A DNA stretch of 64,000 nt from Hymenobacter busanensis (GCF_008727865.1 NZ_VTWU01000007.1:1-64000), one strand, 5' to 3'. Numbered from the stretch's first letter, positions 24,267 to 33,408 are shown. The notes: generated by a model not told the origin, from the letters alone. Numbers and translations: made by a program.

Positions 24267-24830
24267 ATGGCCCGCATTATCGACCAATACGATTCCTTTC
24301 ACGCCCACAGCCGCGCCGAGTGGCGCGAGTGGCTGGCGCAGCACCACGGCACGGCGCCGGGTATCTGGTTGATTTACGACAAGAAGGCCAGCGGCAGGGT
24401 GCGCGTCAGCTACGCCGAGGCCGTGGAAGAAGCGCTGTGCTTCGGCTGGATTGACTCGTTGCCGCGCAAGCTCGACGCCGAGCGGGCCATGCTGCTTTTC
24501 ACGCCCCGCAAGCCGCGCAGCGTGTGGTCGAAGCTCAACAAGCAGCGCGTGGCGCAGCTGGTGCAAGCCGGCTTGATGACGCCCGCCGGTCAAGCCAAAA
24601 TTGATGTGGCGCGGCAGAACGGCTCCTGGGACACGCTCAACGATTCGGATAACTTGGTGGTGCCCGATGATCTGGCGGCGGCCTTGGCGGCTATTGCCGG
24701 GGCCCGGCAGCGGTTTGAGGCGCTGGCACCATCGGCCAAGAAAAACGCGCTGTACTACATCGGCAGCGCCAAACGGCCGGAGACGCGCGCTCGGCGCATT
24801 GCCGAAACCGTAGCGCAGGTTACCGCCTAG
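24267..24830 (+). CDS. YdeI/OmpD-associated family protein
   Basis: 187 residues. Matches the YdeI family by the block SYAEAVEEALCFGWIDSLPRKLD, then LLFTPRKPRSVWSKLNKQR and the C-terminal PSAKKNALYYIGSAKRPETRARRI. Soluble, no signal peptide. The molecular activity of this family is not established; some relatives are named for bacteriocin protection. It follows menA by 16 bp and is likely co-transcribed with it. Convergent with the light-sensing operon. Confidence 0.85.
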   Translation: MARIIDQYDSFHAHSRAEWREWLAQHHGTAPGIWLIYDKKASGRVRVSYAEAVEEALCFGWIDSLPRKLDAERAMLLFTPRKPRSVWSKLNKQRVAQLVQAGLMTPAGQAKIDVARQNGSWDTLNDSDNLVVPDDLAAALAAIAGARQRFEALAPSAKKNALYYIGSAKRPETRARRIAETVAQVTA

Positions 24831-24872
24831 TAGAGTGAAACCCCGACTCTTTAGCGGTTGGCCAGGCAGCGG

Positions 24873-26132
24873 TTAGCCCTGCAGAAACACCCGGAACGTA
24901 GTGCCTTGACCTTCCTGGCTTTCTACCTCGATGCGGCCGCCGTGGGCCTGCACGAGGCGGTTGACCAGAAACAGCCCTACGCCTGTGCCTTCGCCGGCGT
25001 GCGGGTGAAAGCGACGAAACAGCTGAAACAGCTCGGCGCCGTGGCGCTCCATATCAATACCCAAGCCGTTGTCCTGCACTTCGAGCACGGGTTGCTCGGC
25101 AGCGAGGTAGGTACGGACTTGTATTTGGGGCGTGCGGGCGGGGTGGCGGTATTTTAGAGCGTTGGTTAGTAGGTTCAGCAGAATGGTGCGCAGGTTGCTG
25201 CGCACGTACGTGAAGCTGGGCGAGGCCGAAAAATCCGTCTGAATGTCGGCCTGCACTACCACAATCTGCGGCAGCAGCGTCTGCAGCACCTCGTCGGCTA
25301 CTTCCTGCACTACCACGCGCTCGGTGGCTTGTTCGCCCGGTTCGCGCCCGGTTTGCACCACTGTGGCCAGGTCGTCGATGGTGGTAGCCAAGGCGTGCAG
25401 CGACGCGTCGAACAGGTGCAGCAGCTGCGCCTCGTCGGGGTCGTTGAAGGTGGCCGAGCGGCGGAGCTCCTCGAAAAGGCCACGCAGGTTGTGCACCGGC
25501 TGGCGCAAATCGTGCGAGGCCGCGTACACGAAGTTGTCGAGGTCGGCGTTGGTGCGGGCCAGTTGGCGGTTGGCGGCGTGCAGCTCGCCGTTGCGCACCT
25601 GCACTTGCCCGTGAGCCGCCGTGAGCAACTGGTTTTTCTGGTCTAGCTCCTGGCGCGTGGCTGTCAGCTCCGCCAGGGAGTCGCGCAGTTGCTGGTTGAT
25701 GGTTTGCAGCTCGGCGTGAAAGCGCGCCTGATACTGCCGCCACTCGTTTTTTTCGATGGCATGAGCTACCGTTTTTACCAGCAGCTCCCGGTCGAAATGC
25801 CCTTTCACCAAGTAGTCGAGCGCGCCGTTGTTGAGGGCCCGCACCACCAAGGCTTCGTTGCCGCTGCCCGTAATCATGATGGCGCACAGGCTGTCGGGCG
25901 GCCCCAGGTGCTGCAAGTCCTGCAGCAGCGTGAGGCCGTCGGTATCAAGCAAGCTGTAGTCGAGCAGTACGCAGTCGGGCTTCAGGCGCGCGTATTCGGA
26001 CAAGGCTTCCTCGCCCGAGTTGGCTTCGTAAATGGTGTACTGCGGTGCCCCGAGGTAGGGGGTTAGGTAACGACGATAGACGGCGCGGTCCTGCTCGTTG
26101 TCGTCGACAAGGAGTATGGTCTTCAAGGGCAA
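24873..26132 (-). CDS. Receiver-first histidine kinase of the phytochrome operon
   Basis: 419 residues; TTG start immediately after the stop of the preceding receiver gene. An N-terminal receiver domain (about 4-125; phospho-acceptor Asp in CVLLDYSLLDTDG), a long Gln/Glu/Leu-rich coiled coil (about 130-205), then HisKA with AASHDLRQPVHNLRGL and an HATPase domain (NLLTNALKYRHP, DNGLGIDMERHG, GEGTGVGLFLV). No membrane segment or sensor domain, so it probably takes its input by phosphotransfer, perhaps from the phytochrome kinase. Last gene of the operon. Its own output partner is not in the window. Confidence 0.85.
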   Translation of the reverse strand: MPLKTILLVDDNEQDRAVYRRYLTPYLGAPQYTIYEANSGEEALSEYARLKPDCVLLDYSLLDTDGLTLLQDLQHLGPPDSLCAIMITGSGNEALVVRALNNGALDYLVKGHFDRELLVKTVAHAIEKNEWRQYQARFHAELQTINQQLRDSLAELTATRQELDQKNQLLTAAHGQVQVRNGELHAANRQLARTNADLDNFVYAASHDLRQPVHNLRGLFEELRRSATFNDPDEAQLLHLFDASLHALATTIDDLATVVQTGREPGEQATERVVVQEVADEVLQTLLPQIVVVQADIQTDFSASPSFTYVRSNLRTILLNLLTNALKYRHPARTPQIQVRTYLAAEQPVLEVQDNGLGIDMERHGAELFQLFRRFHPHAGEGTGVGLFLVNRLVQAHGGRIEVESQEGQGTTFRVFLQG

Positions 26133-26576
26133 CTAGTTCTGCGAGGGGAGCTCCGAGGATTCCAGCCAATAGCGGACGATGAGCCGCACTTTTTCTTCGA
26201 GCTCCGAGTAGCCCACGGGTTTGGTCAGGTAGCTGTTGGCCCCGAGGCGGTAGCAGTCCTCAATGTCTTTGGCGTTCGAGGACGTGGTGAAGATGATGAC
26301 CGGAATCGAGAGCAGCTGCGGGTCGTGCTTGAGGGCTTCGAGCACCGCGCGGCCGTCGGTGCCGGGCATGTTCAGGTCGAGCAGGATGATGGCCGGCAGC
26401 ACCGCCGGCCAGGCCGGGTTCTTGCCGTAGCCTTGCAGGTAGTTGAGGGCCTGGTCGCCGTCTTCGCAGCGCAGCACTGGGTTTTGGAGCGCGTGTTTGC
26501 GAAACGCGCGTCCCAGGGCCGTGAAATCCTCGGCGCTGTCTTCGACCACCAGTACGGGTTTGAGGGGCGTAATCAC
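26133..26576 (-). CDS. Stand-alone receiver (Rcp1/CheY-like response regulator)
   Basis: 147 residues; GTG start directly after the phytochrome stop codon (TAAGTG). Only a receiver domain: VLVVEDSAEDFTALGRAF (acidic pocket), LLDLNMPGTDGRAVLE (phospho-Asp near residue 68), FTTSSNAKDIEDCYRLGAN and TKPVGY (Lys). The extended loop before LLDLNMPG resembles Rcp1-type partners of cyanobacterial phytochromes. It has no DNA-binding domain, so it most likely passes phosphate on or acts by protein contact. Confidence 0.9.
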   Translation of the reverse strand: MITPLKPVLVVEDSAEDFTALGRAFRKHALQNPVLRCEDGDQALNYLQGYGKNPAWPAVLPAIILLDLNMPGTDGRAVLEALKHDPQLLSIPVIIFTTSSNAKDIEDCYRLGANSYLTKPVGYSELEEKVRLIVRYWLESSELPSQN

Positions 26577-28895
26577 TTATAAATGCTTGGAAAGGGAAAA
26601 AAAGAAGGTGGTGCCCCGGCCCGGCACCGATTCCAGCCACACTTCGCCGCCGTGCTTCTCCACCATTTTCTTGACGATGGCCAGCCCGGCGCCCGTGCTG
26701 CCGCCGTATTTTTCCTGGCTGTGCAGGCGCTTAAACAGGCGGAAGATGGTTTCGAAGTGTTTGGGGTCGATGCCGATGCCGTTGTCGCGCACGTACAACA
26801 CGTGGAAATCAGCCAGGTTCAGGGGGCCTTTGGGGGAACGGACTTCGCCAGCTGCCAGCCCAACAGTTACGTATTTTTCGGGCTTGTCGTTGTAGCGCAT
26901 GGCGTTGGTCAACAAATTGTTGAGTATTTCGCCAAGGCGTACCCGATCGGCCCGCAGGGTGGGGAGCTGGCCTTCCACGCGCAGGGTGGTGCCCGTCTGC
27001 TCAAGGCGCGGCTGCAGCAAGTCGGCCACGCCGGCCAGCACCTGGTTCACGTCCACGTCTTCCACGGCCAGCTCCAGCCGGCCCACGCGCGAGAGTTGCA
27101 GCAGCGAGTCGATGAGGGCTTCCATGCGCTGGCTCAGCCGCACCAGGGTTTGCAGCTTGGCCGTGCCGTCGGCGTCGAGCTTGTCGGTGTAGTCTTCGAG
27201 CAGGAACAGCGAGTAGTTGTGGATGCCGCGCAGCGGTTCCTTCAGGTCGTGGGAGGCCACGTAGGCGAAGGAGTCCAGCTCCTCGTTGCTGCGGGCCAGC
27301 TCGGTGTTCAGCCGCGCCAGACTGATGGCCCGGGCCTGCAGCTCGTTGAACACATTCAGGCGGATGTCGGAAATGTGCAGCCGGATTTCGCGGGCCGCCC
27401 GAATTTCGATGGGCTTCCACGGCGCCGCGGTGTCTTCCACCGACTGCTTCCACGACTCAAACGACTGCCGGGGCGAGAGGTGCAGCTGCCCGTCTTGCAG
27501 CACTTCAGCCTTCTGCTGCTGCCCGGCCCAGGTCACAGTCTGAATCAGCTCGGGCCGGAACCAGAACACGTAGTCGCCGGGCTGCTTGGCCAGCGAAATG
27601 CCCAGAATGCCGCTGGCCGACGCCCGAAACGCCCGGCCGGCCGGGTTTTGTTGCGCGTAGGAATTGGTGTAGAACACGTCCTGGGTCACGTGCTCCTGCA
27701 TCCAGTGGGCCAGCTCCTGCACCTGCGAGCGGGTGGGCGTGTTGCCCAGCAGCACTATTTCGCCCTCGAAGCAGATGGCCGCCCCGCCGCAGTCGATGAC
27801 GTCGAGCAGGTTGGGGCGGTGCTGGTAGAGGCCTTCGATGAAGTTGGGGCTTTCGGTGAGCAGGTCGAAGAGCCGCAGCTGGTTTTCGCGAATCCGCAGC
27901 TGATAGGCTTGGTCTTCGCGCTCTTCCTTGCCCTTGAGCAGGGCCGAAAACGTCTTGCCCACGAACACGCACATGTCGCGCAGCTCGTAGCCCACCAGGC
28001 GCGGCCCGCTGTAGTGGTGACCCAGAATCATGCCCCACAGCTTGCCGTCCTGAATCAGGGAAATCGACATGCTGGCCGTCACGCCCATGTTCTGCAGGTA
28101 CTGGATGTGAATGGGCGACACGCTCCGCAGCACGGCGTGGGTCATGTCGGGCGGGCGGCCGGTATCGGGGTTGCGCACGGGCACCAGCGGCACCGGCGCG
28201 TAGCTCACGTCGGGAATAAAGCGGAGCCAGTTTTTGAGGTACATCACCCGCGCCTGCTGCGGAATGTCGGTGGCGGGGTAGTGCAGGCCCAGAAAGGGCT
28301 CCAGGCCCGGCGCGTGGTCCTCGGCCACTACCTCGCCGCTCTCGTCGGCACCAAAACGGTACATCATTACGCGGTCGAAGCCAATGATGCCGCGCACCTG
28401 CTCGACGGTGTGCTGGCAAAACGCCTGCAGTGTGTCGGCCTCAATCATCTGGCTCAGCGTGGTGTTGAGCACGGGCAGGTTGATGGCTCCGGCGGGGTCG
28501 TCGGCCACGGGTTCCAGCTCTACCCACAGCAGCTCGTCATAGCGGTGCAGAATGAACTTGAAGAACGGCTGCCCGGCCACGTGGTCGAGGCGCACGCCGT
28601 GCAGCTTGGGCGTTTCGTTGAGCGTGGGCAGCAGCGTCTCTACTTCGGCCAGCCGCTCGGGTCCCAGCAGGCGGTCGAGGCCCGCGTCAATCAGCTCCTG
28701 GGGCGGCAGGCCCAGGTAGTCCTGCACGTTGGCGCTGACCTGCACCACGCGGTGCGTCTTGGGGTCGAGGCACAGCAGAAAGCCGTAGGGCTGCACCGAG
28801 CCGGGAATGTGAATGGGTTCCCGGTCGCAGTTGGTCAGCGTTATTTCCTTGCCAAAAAGGCTTTCGTCGGTGTAATTCAGGCGTGGTTGATCCAT
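26577..28895 (-). CDS. bphP: Bacteriophytochrome histidine kinase
   Basis: 772 residues. PAS-GAF-PHY photosensory module followed by a histidine kinase. Biliverdin-attaching Cys23 lies in TNCDREPIHIPGSVQPYG; the GAF domain has the chromophore motif HYPATDIPQQAR (about 204-215) with VSPIHIQYLQNMG after it; the PHY tongue carries LSPRQSFESW (PRxSF). The kinase has ASHDLKEPLRGIHNYS (His near 547), NNLLTNAMRYND, DNGIGIDPKH and GSTGAGLAIVKKM. Soluble red/far-red photoreceptor. The heme oxygenase gene overlaps its start by 19 bp and a receiver gene abuts its end, so light sensing, chromophore supply and output are encoded together. Confidence 0.95.
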   Translation of the reverse strand: MDQPRLNYTDESLFGKEITLTNCDREPIHIPGSVQPYGFLLCLDPKTHRVVQVSANVQDYLGLPPQELIDAGLDRLLGPERLAEVETLLPTLNETPKLHGVRLDHVAGQPFFKFILHRYDELLWVELEPVADDPAGAINLPVLNTTLSQMIEADTLQAFCQHTVEQVRGIIGFDRVMMYRFGADESGEVVAEDHAPGLEPFLGLHYPATDIPQQARVMYLKNWLRFIPDVSYAPVPLVPVRNPDTGRPPDMTHAVLRSVSPIHIQYLQNMGVTASMSISLIQDGKLWGMILGHHYSGPRLVGYELRDMCVFVGKTFSALLKGKEEREDQAYQLRIRENQLRLFDLLTESPNFIEGLYQHRPNLLDVIDCGGAAICFEGEIVLLGNTPTRSQVQELAHWMQEHVTQDVFYTNSYAQQNPAGRAFRASASGILGISLAKQPGDYVFWFRPELIQTVTWAGQQQKAEVLQDGQLHLSPRQSFESWKQSVEDTAAPWKPIEIRAAREIRLHISDIRLNVFNELQARAISLARLNTELARSNEELDSFAYVASHDLKEPLRGIHNYSLFLLEDYTDKLDADGTAKLQTLVRLSQRMEALIDSLLQLSRVGRLELAVEDVDVNQVLAGVADLLQPRLEQTGTTLRVEGQLPTLRADRVRLGEILNNLLTNAMRYNDKPEKYVTVGLAAGEVRSPKGPLNLADFHVLYVRDNGIGIDPKHFETIFRLFKRLHSQEKYGGSTGAGLAIVKKMVEKHGGEVWLESVPGRGTTFFFSLSKHL

Positions 28896-29458
28896 GCGGC
28901 AAGGCGTTGAAACGTGAGGCTGGCCGACTCGACCACGGCCGCTTGAAAAGCGGCTGGCGCAGCGTGGGCTTCGGCGGACAGCAGCTCTACGAAGCGCTTC
29001 CAGCGCGGGCCGGTCTGGGTGCCGTAACCGCTAAAATAGCTACGCAATGGAATACCTGCCTGCGCCAGCTGCCGCGTAATCACCTGCCCGCCCAGCGTGG
29101 AGCCTTCCAGCACGTAGAACGCACCCAGCAGCTGCGCACGCGTGTCTAGGGCAGGCATAGCGGGGCACAGCGGCAGTGGCGTGGTCGGGGAGTAGCGCCG
29201 CAAGTCGTCCAGAATCAGGTGGCTGCGCTGGCGCTGGTCGATTTCCCATGCAGGCCCAAACCCGGCGGCGTGCTGCTGCAGCCGGGCTTCGAAGAGAGCC
29301 AGAAACCCGTAGAGCTTGGCCAGGAACCACGCCGTCGTGTCAACCGATACCGTGCCGGCCGCCAGCTGCTGATTGAAGCGGTTTTGCTCCAGGGCCTCGT
29401 GGTAGGGGCGGGTTTGCTGGCGGAGTTGGGCGAGAATGTCGGTGGTGGCTACCGGCAT
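28877..29458 (-). CDS. bphO: Biliverdin-producing heme oxygenase
   Basis: 193 residues from ATG 29458. Cleaves haem to biliverdin, iron and CO. The proximal haem ligand is His20 in QTRPYHEALEQ; the distal-helix segment is GAFYVLEGSTLGGQVITRQL, as in BphO-type enzymes. First gene of the light operon, overlapping bphP by 19 bp, which couples chromophore supply to apo-photoreceptor synthesis. A TATTTTCG sequence at 29464-29471 could be a -7 box but lies only 5 bp before the ATG. Confidence 0.92.
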   Translation of the reverse strand: MPVATTDILAQLRQQTRPYHEALEQNRFNQQLAAGTVSVDTTAWFLAKLYGFLALFEARLQQHAAGFGPAWEIDQRQRSHLILDDLRRYSPTTPLPLCPAMPALDTRAQLLGAFYVLEGSTLGGQVITRQLAQAGIPLRSYFSGYGTQTGPRWKRFVELLSAEAHAAPAAFQAAVVESASLTFQRLAAWINHA

Positions 29459-29597
29459 AAAAGCGAAAATAGGCAAGGAAAGAAAGCGAGTAGGGCAGTT
29501 GCCGCAACAAGGGCAAGCCGGTGCTTCTACGCCTCGGTTGGCGAAATGGTCAAATGGTCGAGCTTGACGGGGACTTGTTGGGCTCGAATCAACCGCA

Positions 29598-29631
29598 AAA
29601 ACGCCCCGGCACGCAAGCACCGGGGCGTTTT
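29598..29631 (-). terminator. Terminator of DEAD-box helicase gene
   Basis: 12-bp stem AAAACGCCCCGG/CCGGGGCGTTTT, 10-nt loop, 14 bp past the helicase stop codon on the minus strand; A-run on the left side gives the T-tract in that direction. Confidence 0.85.
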
Positions 29632-29645
29632 AAAATGCGGAAAAA

Positions 29646-31289
29646 TTATTCGCCCGCCGATGCCGGGGCCTCTGCCACCACGGCCGAACCCTCGGCTTGG
29701 GCAGCGCGGCCGCCGCGGTTACGCCCGCCGCGCTTGCGACGCCGCTTGGCCGCTTCGCCGGTGGAGCCTTCACCACCTTCGGCCGCCACCGAACCAGTGG
29801 TTTCGCCAGCGGGCAAGGCCGCATCAACGGCAGAAGTAGCAGCCGAGCCTTCGGGCTTGGGGCCGCGGCCGCTGCGGCGCTTCTTGCGGCGCTTGGCTTC
29901 CTGACCTTCGGCAGAAATAGCCTCTGGAGCCGTTTCGCCTTCGGCTACCGGCGCGGCAGGGCGCGGTTGGGCGGGCCGTACGGGGCGGTTGGGGTCGTGG
30001 CTGCGCTCCGACGACGCCGATGCGGCGTAGGGCGAGCGGGCGCCGCGGCCGGTGGGCTTGCCGCCGTGGCCGTGCGGGCGGCCGCGGTATTTTTTCGGGT
30101 CAAATTCCGGCGAGGGGCCGATTTCCTCGGGCGTGGGGTTTTTCACCAGCTCCTTCTCAATCAGCTTCTCGATTTTCACCACCGCGTCCTGGTCGTGGTC
30201 CGAGACGAACGTAATGGCCATGCCGTCGGCGCCGGCGCGGGCCGTGCGGCCAATGCGGTGCACGTAGTCCTCGGCGTCGCGCGGGAGGTCGAAGTTCACC
30301 ACGTGGCTCAGCTCGCTCACGTCGATGCCCCGGCTCATTACGTCGGTGGCGACGAGGATCTGGAACTGCTTGTTTTTGAACTCGCGCAGCACCTGTTCGC
30401 GCTCCTCCTGGGTGCGGTCGGAGGTGATGCCGCGGGCGTTGAAGCCTTTCTTGCGCAGGGCGCGCTCAATGGGCCCCACGTTCATTTTGCGCGAGGTGAA
30501 CAGAATCATGCTCTGCACGTCGAGCTGGCCGATGAGGTGCTCCAGCAGCGCAATTTTCATGGTGTCGTACACCATGTAGAGCTGCTGGTTGATGTTTTCG
30601 GCGGGCTTCGATACGGCCAGGCGGATTTCGTCGGGCTCGTGCAGAATCTTCTTCGAGAAGTCCCGAATCTTGTTCGGCATGGTGGCCGAAAAGAGCAGAG
30701 TCTGGCGCTGGGTGGGCAGCTGGGCAACAATCTGCAGAATGTCGTCGGAGAAGCCCATGTCCAGCATCTTGTCGGCCTCGTCGAGCACGAGGTAGTCGAT
30801 CTGGTCGAGCTTCACGTAGCCGAGCTGCATGTGCGCAATCAGGCGGCCGGGCGTGGCCACGATGATGTCGGCGCCCTGGGTAAGGGCGCGCTTCTGCTGC
30901 TCCCAGTTTTCGCTTTTGCCGCCGCCGTAAATGGCAATGCTGCTGGCACCGGCGTAGTAGCCGAAGCCTTCTACCTGCTCGTCAATCTGCTTGGCCAGCT
31001 CGCGCGTGGGGCAGAGCACCAGGGCCACGGTGTGGGCCGGGCGGTCGTAGGCAATGTGGTCGAGAATGGGCAGCAGGTAGGCAGCCGTTTTGCCGGTACC
31101 GGTTTGGGCGCAGGCAATGAGGTCTTTGCCTTGCAGGGCCGAGGGAATGGCCTGTTCCTGAATGGGGGAGGGCTTGGTATAGCCCATCATGTGCACGCCG
31201 TCGAGTACGTCGGGGTGCAGTTGAAAATCTTCGAACGTCAAGGGTTCAGCGGGATGAGGTGAACAAGAGGCTGACCCAGCGTTTCTCAT
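29646..31289 (-). CDS. DEAD-box RNA helicase with basic C-terminal tail
   Basis: 547 residues. RhlE-like core: Q-motif region LTFEDFQLHPDVLDGV, motif I AQTGTGKT, Ia PTRELAKQ, II VLDEADKML, III FSATMP, V TDVMSRGID, VI HRIGRTARAG. The last ~150 residues are Arg/Lys/Gly-rich (RRKKRRSGRGPK, RRRKRGGRNRGG) with Ala/Glu stretches and are probably an RNA-binding disordered tail. Acts in RNA unwinding during ribosome assembly or decay. ATG 31289 is favoured because a TACCTTTG box lies 26 bp upstream; a TTG at 31241, just before the Q-motif, is an alternative. Confidence 0.92.
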   Translation of the reverse strand: MRNAGSASCSPHPAEPLTFEDFQLHPDVLDGVHMMGYTKPSPIQEQAIPSALQGKDLIACAQTGTGKTAAYLLPILDHIAYDRPAHTVALVLCPTRELAKQIDEQVEGFGYYAGASSIAIYGGGKSENWEQQKRALTQGADIIVATPGRLIAHMQLGYVKLDQIDYLVLDEADKMLDMGFSDDILQIVAQLPTQRQTLLFSATMPNKIRDFSKKILHEPDEIRLAVSKPAENINQQLYMVYDTMKIALLEHLIGQLDVQSMILFTSRKMNVGPIERALRKKGFNARGITSDRTQEEREQVLREFKNKQFQILVATDVMSRGIDVSELSHVVNFDLPRDAEDYVHRIGRTARAGADGMAITFVSDHDQDAVVKIEKLIEKELVKNPTPEEIGPSPEFDPKKYRGRPHGHGGKPTGRGARSPYAASASSERSHDPNRPVRPAQPRPAAPVAEGETAPEAISAEGQEAKRRKKRRSGRGPKPEGSAATSAVDAALPAGETTGSVAAEGGEGSTGEAAKRRRKRGGRNRGGRAAQAEGSAVVAEAPASAGE

Positions 31290-31314
31290 TGGTCAGCACT
31301 AACAGCGTAGTACC

Positions 31315-31322
31315 CAAAGGTA
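31315..31322 (-). promoter_or_regulatory. -7 promoter box (TACCTTTG) for helicase gene
   Basis: Exact TAnnTTTG match on the minus strand, 26 bp before ATG 31289. A TTG about 18 bp further upstream could serve as the -33 element. Confidence 0.55.
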
Positions 31323-31462
31323 CGCGAAATCAACAGGGTGCAACGTTGGATGGTTCGTTTCGCCTGATTCGCGGTTGCTATGCTGTTTTGGTGGCGCCAT
31401 TTGCGCCTGACTCTGCTCTTTTTTCGTTCGGTGGCCCAGGCTAGTGGCATTACGGTGCTAAA

Positions 31463-32257
31463 CTAGCCTCGCCACTGTTGCAAAGCGTCCATACGCATCA
31501 GTTCCATAGCATCGATAATGGTGAAACCCCGGTCATCGTGGGTCAGAAACTTGCCATTTCCCAAGCCCCTCGGCCGGGCTTCTAGAACACAGGGAACATT
31601 ACCGAAGCTAGTAACCCGGTTGTGACGATTCCACCAGAAGAGCCCGGTGTTGTCTGCATAAGAGCCCCAGAAAATGACGTTGTCGTGGCTAGCCGTGAGG
31701 GCGTGAGAACCCAGAAAATCGGGAGGCGTGGGCCACTGCCGAAGTTGAAAATCCGTTAAGCGCAACTCGTGCAGATGGAACTCGGTGTAAGCGTAAAACA
31801 ACACACTTTCGGCGCCCGACGGACACATGGCATAGCAATCGAAAATAAACTCTTGCTGACGGGAATTAAAGCCGAACAGCTGACGGCCGGTCAGGTCGAA
31901 CACCGCCAACCCGTCGCCGGGTTCTTCATCAAAGTGAGAAACGACGATGCGTCCGGCCTGTATCATCACGTCCTCCACGGCGTCGCCGGCGTCGAAAATG
32001 TGCAGCAGTTCGCCGGCAGTAGAAAACAGGAATCCATTGTTGCGCAGGGTGCGCCGACATTCTACAACCAGGAAAGAATCGGCATCAACGCGGCGGATTA
32101 ACGGAAACCGAAATGATTGCCGCAATGGCAGCCGCCAGTCGTTCGACCATACTTCGCCGTGGTTTAGTAAGGCAACAAACTGACCGTGTTCATTGGCGTC
32201 GAGAGAAAGAATCCGGTGCTTGCTGCAGTCGAGTGGATGGGTTTGTATGGCAGACAT
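31463..32257 (-). CDS. Hypothetical protein with beta-propeller-like pattern
   Basis: 264 residues, not recognised. No signal peptide or membrane segment. Short repeating strand-like segments with Asp-Gly turns and aromatic residues (GQFVALLNHGEVWSNDW, GFLFSTAGELLHIFDAGD, DGLAVFDLTGRQLFGF, NVIFWGSYADNTGLFWW) suggest a WD40- or PQQ-like blade fold. Lower GC than the neighbours (around 52%), so recent acquisition is possible. It stands alone, with 100 bp or more on both sides. Confidence 0.65.
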   Translation of the reverse strand: MSAIQTHPLDCSKHRILSLDANEHGQFVALLNHGEVWSNDWRLPLRQSFRFPLIRRVDADSFLVVECRRTLRNNGFLFSTAGELLHIFDAGDAVEDVMIQAGRIVVSHFDEEPGDGLAVFDLTGRQLFGFNSRQQEFIFDCYAMCPSGAESVLFYAYTEFHLHELRLTDFQLRQWPTPPDFLGSHALTASHDNVIFWGSYADNTGLFWWNRHNRVTSFGNVPCVLEARPRGLGNGKFLTHDDRGFTIIDAMELMRMDALQQWRG

Positions 32258-32358
32258 GACAGAAAGTAGATGGATGTAGCAGCCAGATCAGTCTGTCTAT
32301 TCGGTGCGTTATCTAGCGGAACTCTCGCCGCCAACCAGGAACTTGCGAAGGAACAGTG

Positions 32359-33408
32359 TTACGCTGTCCGGCGCAGTTGCCACGTATCGGCCGACGGCTG
32401 CAGAATCTCCAGCTGCCAGCGGATGTGCTCTTCGGTAATGGGGTAGGGCACGTGGTGGCGCAGCGCCTGAAACACGGCCTCGAATAGTTGCAGGTAGTCG
32501 CCTTTGGGCGCCGGCAGCACGGTGGTGGTTTTCTGGCCCTCGGCGTCTACCAGCGTCAGTTCGCCGGCCAGCGCGTTGGGCTCAATGCCATACGACGCAT
32601 CGAGTGGCGAGAGGCCCTCCGTTAGTTGGGCTTCCTGCACGTCGGCGCGGGACTTGTTGAAACTGCCCTGGGTGCCGTGCAGCACATAGGAGGGCAGGGG
32701 CTGCGCAATGACAAGGCCCGACGCCAGCGTGACCAGCGGCCCGGCGGGGTAGTGAAGCTGCAGCTGAAAGTAGTCGTCGACCTGGGAGCCGGGCCGAAAG
32801 CTGCCAAGTGTGCGGCGCACCTGCGCGGGCCGCCCAAACAAACTCAGGGCCTGGTCGAGAATGTGCGGGCCGAGGTCGAACAACAGCCCGCTGCCGGGTA
32901 GCTCGGGTGTTTCCTTGAACACCTTGTGGTGCAAGGGCATTTTGTAGCGGTCGAAGCGGAACGTGACTTCCACCAGCTGCCCAAGCTGACCGCTTTCCAC
33001 GAGCTGCTGCACTTGCAGGAAATCGGAGTCCCAGCGGCGGTTTTGGTAGGCAAAAATGTGCCGGTTCATCTGGCGCGCCAGTTGCCACAGCGCGTCCACT
33101 TCGGCCACCGAAGTGGCCACGGGCTTTTCGATGAGCACGTGCTTGCCGGCCTGCAAAGCCTGCCGGGCCAGGGCCACATGCGAGTCGTTGGGCGTGTTCA
33201 CCACCACCAGCTCAATGGCGTCGTCGGCCAGCAGGGCCTCCACCGAATCGTGGCTGACAACCGCCGGGTAGCGGGCCTGAATGCGTTTCTGGCTGCGCTC
33301 TACCACGGCCCGCAGGGCAAAACCGGGGTGGGCCGTCAGAAACGGCGCCTGAAAAATCTGGCCCGACATGCCGTAGGCGAGCAAACCGGTTTGGATGGGC
33401 TGGGGCAT
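32359..33408 (-). CDS. Gfo/Idh/MocA family oxidoreductase
   Basis: 349 residues. N-terminal Rossmann domain (TGLLAYGMSGQIFQAPFLTA, then VVVNTPNDSHVALARQAL and HVLIEKPVATSVAEV, where the conserved EKP Lys contributes to catalysis), and a C-terminal alpha/beta domain with DLGPHILDQALSLFGRP. NAD(P)-dependent, acting on a sugar or related polyol; the substrate cannot be read from sequence. Closest in layout to the YdgJ/YvaA subgroup. Divergent from the GT39-like gene. Confidence 0.9.
   Translation of the reverse strand: MPQPIQTGLLAYGMSGQIFQAPFLTAHPGFALRAVVERSQKRIQARYPAVVSHDSVEALLADDAIELVVVNTPNDSHVALARQALQAGKHVLIEKPVATSVAEVDALWQLARQMNRHIFAYQNRRWDSDFLQVQQLVESGQLGQLVEVTFRFDRYKMPLHHKVFKETPELPGSGLLFDLGPHILDQALSLFGRPAQVRRTLGSFRPGSQVDDYFQLQLHYPAGPLVTLASGLVIAQPLPSYVLHGTQGSFNKSRADVQEAQLTEGLSPLDASYGIEPNALAGELTLVDAEGQKTTTVLPAPKGDYLQLFEAVFQALRHHVPYPITEEHIRWQLEILQPSADTWQLRRTA

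Noticed and set aside
29540-29600. tRNA-like fragment (GGTTGG...CTCGAATCAACC) upstream of the heme oxygenase gene
   Set aside because: Only about 59 nt between the possible acceptor ends, no proper anticodon arm and an imperfect T-arm; too short for a tRNA and not convincing as an attachment site.
31259-31444. 61-residue open frame over the helicase promoter
   Set aside because: Overlaps the helicase start and its -7 box on the opposite strand, with no family resemblance.
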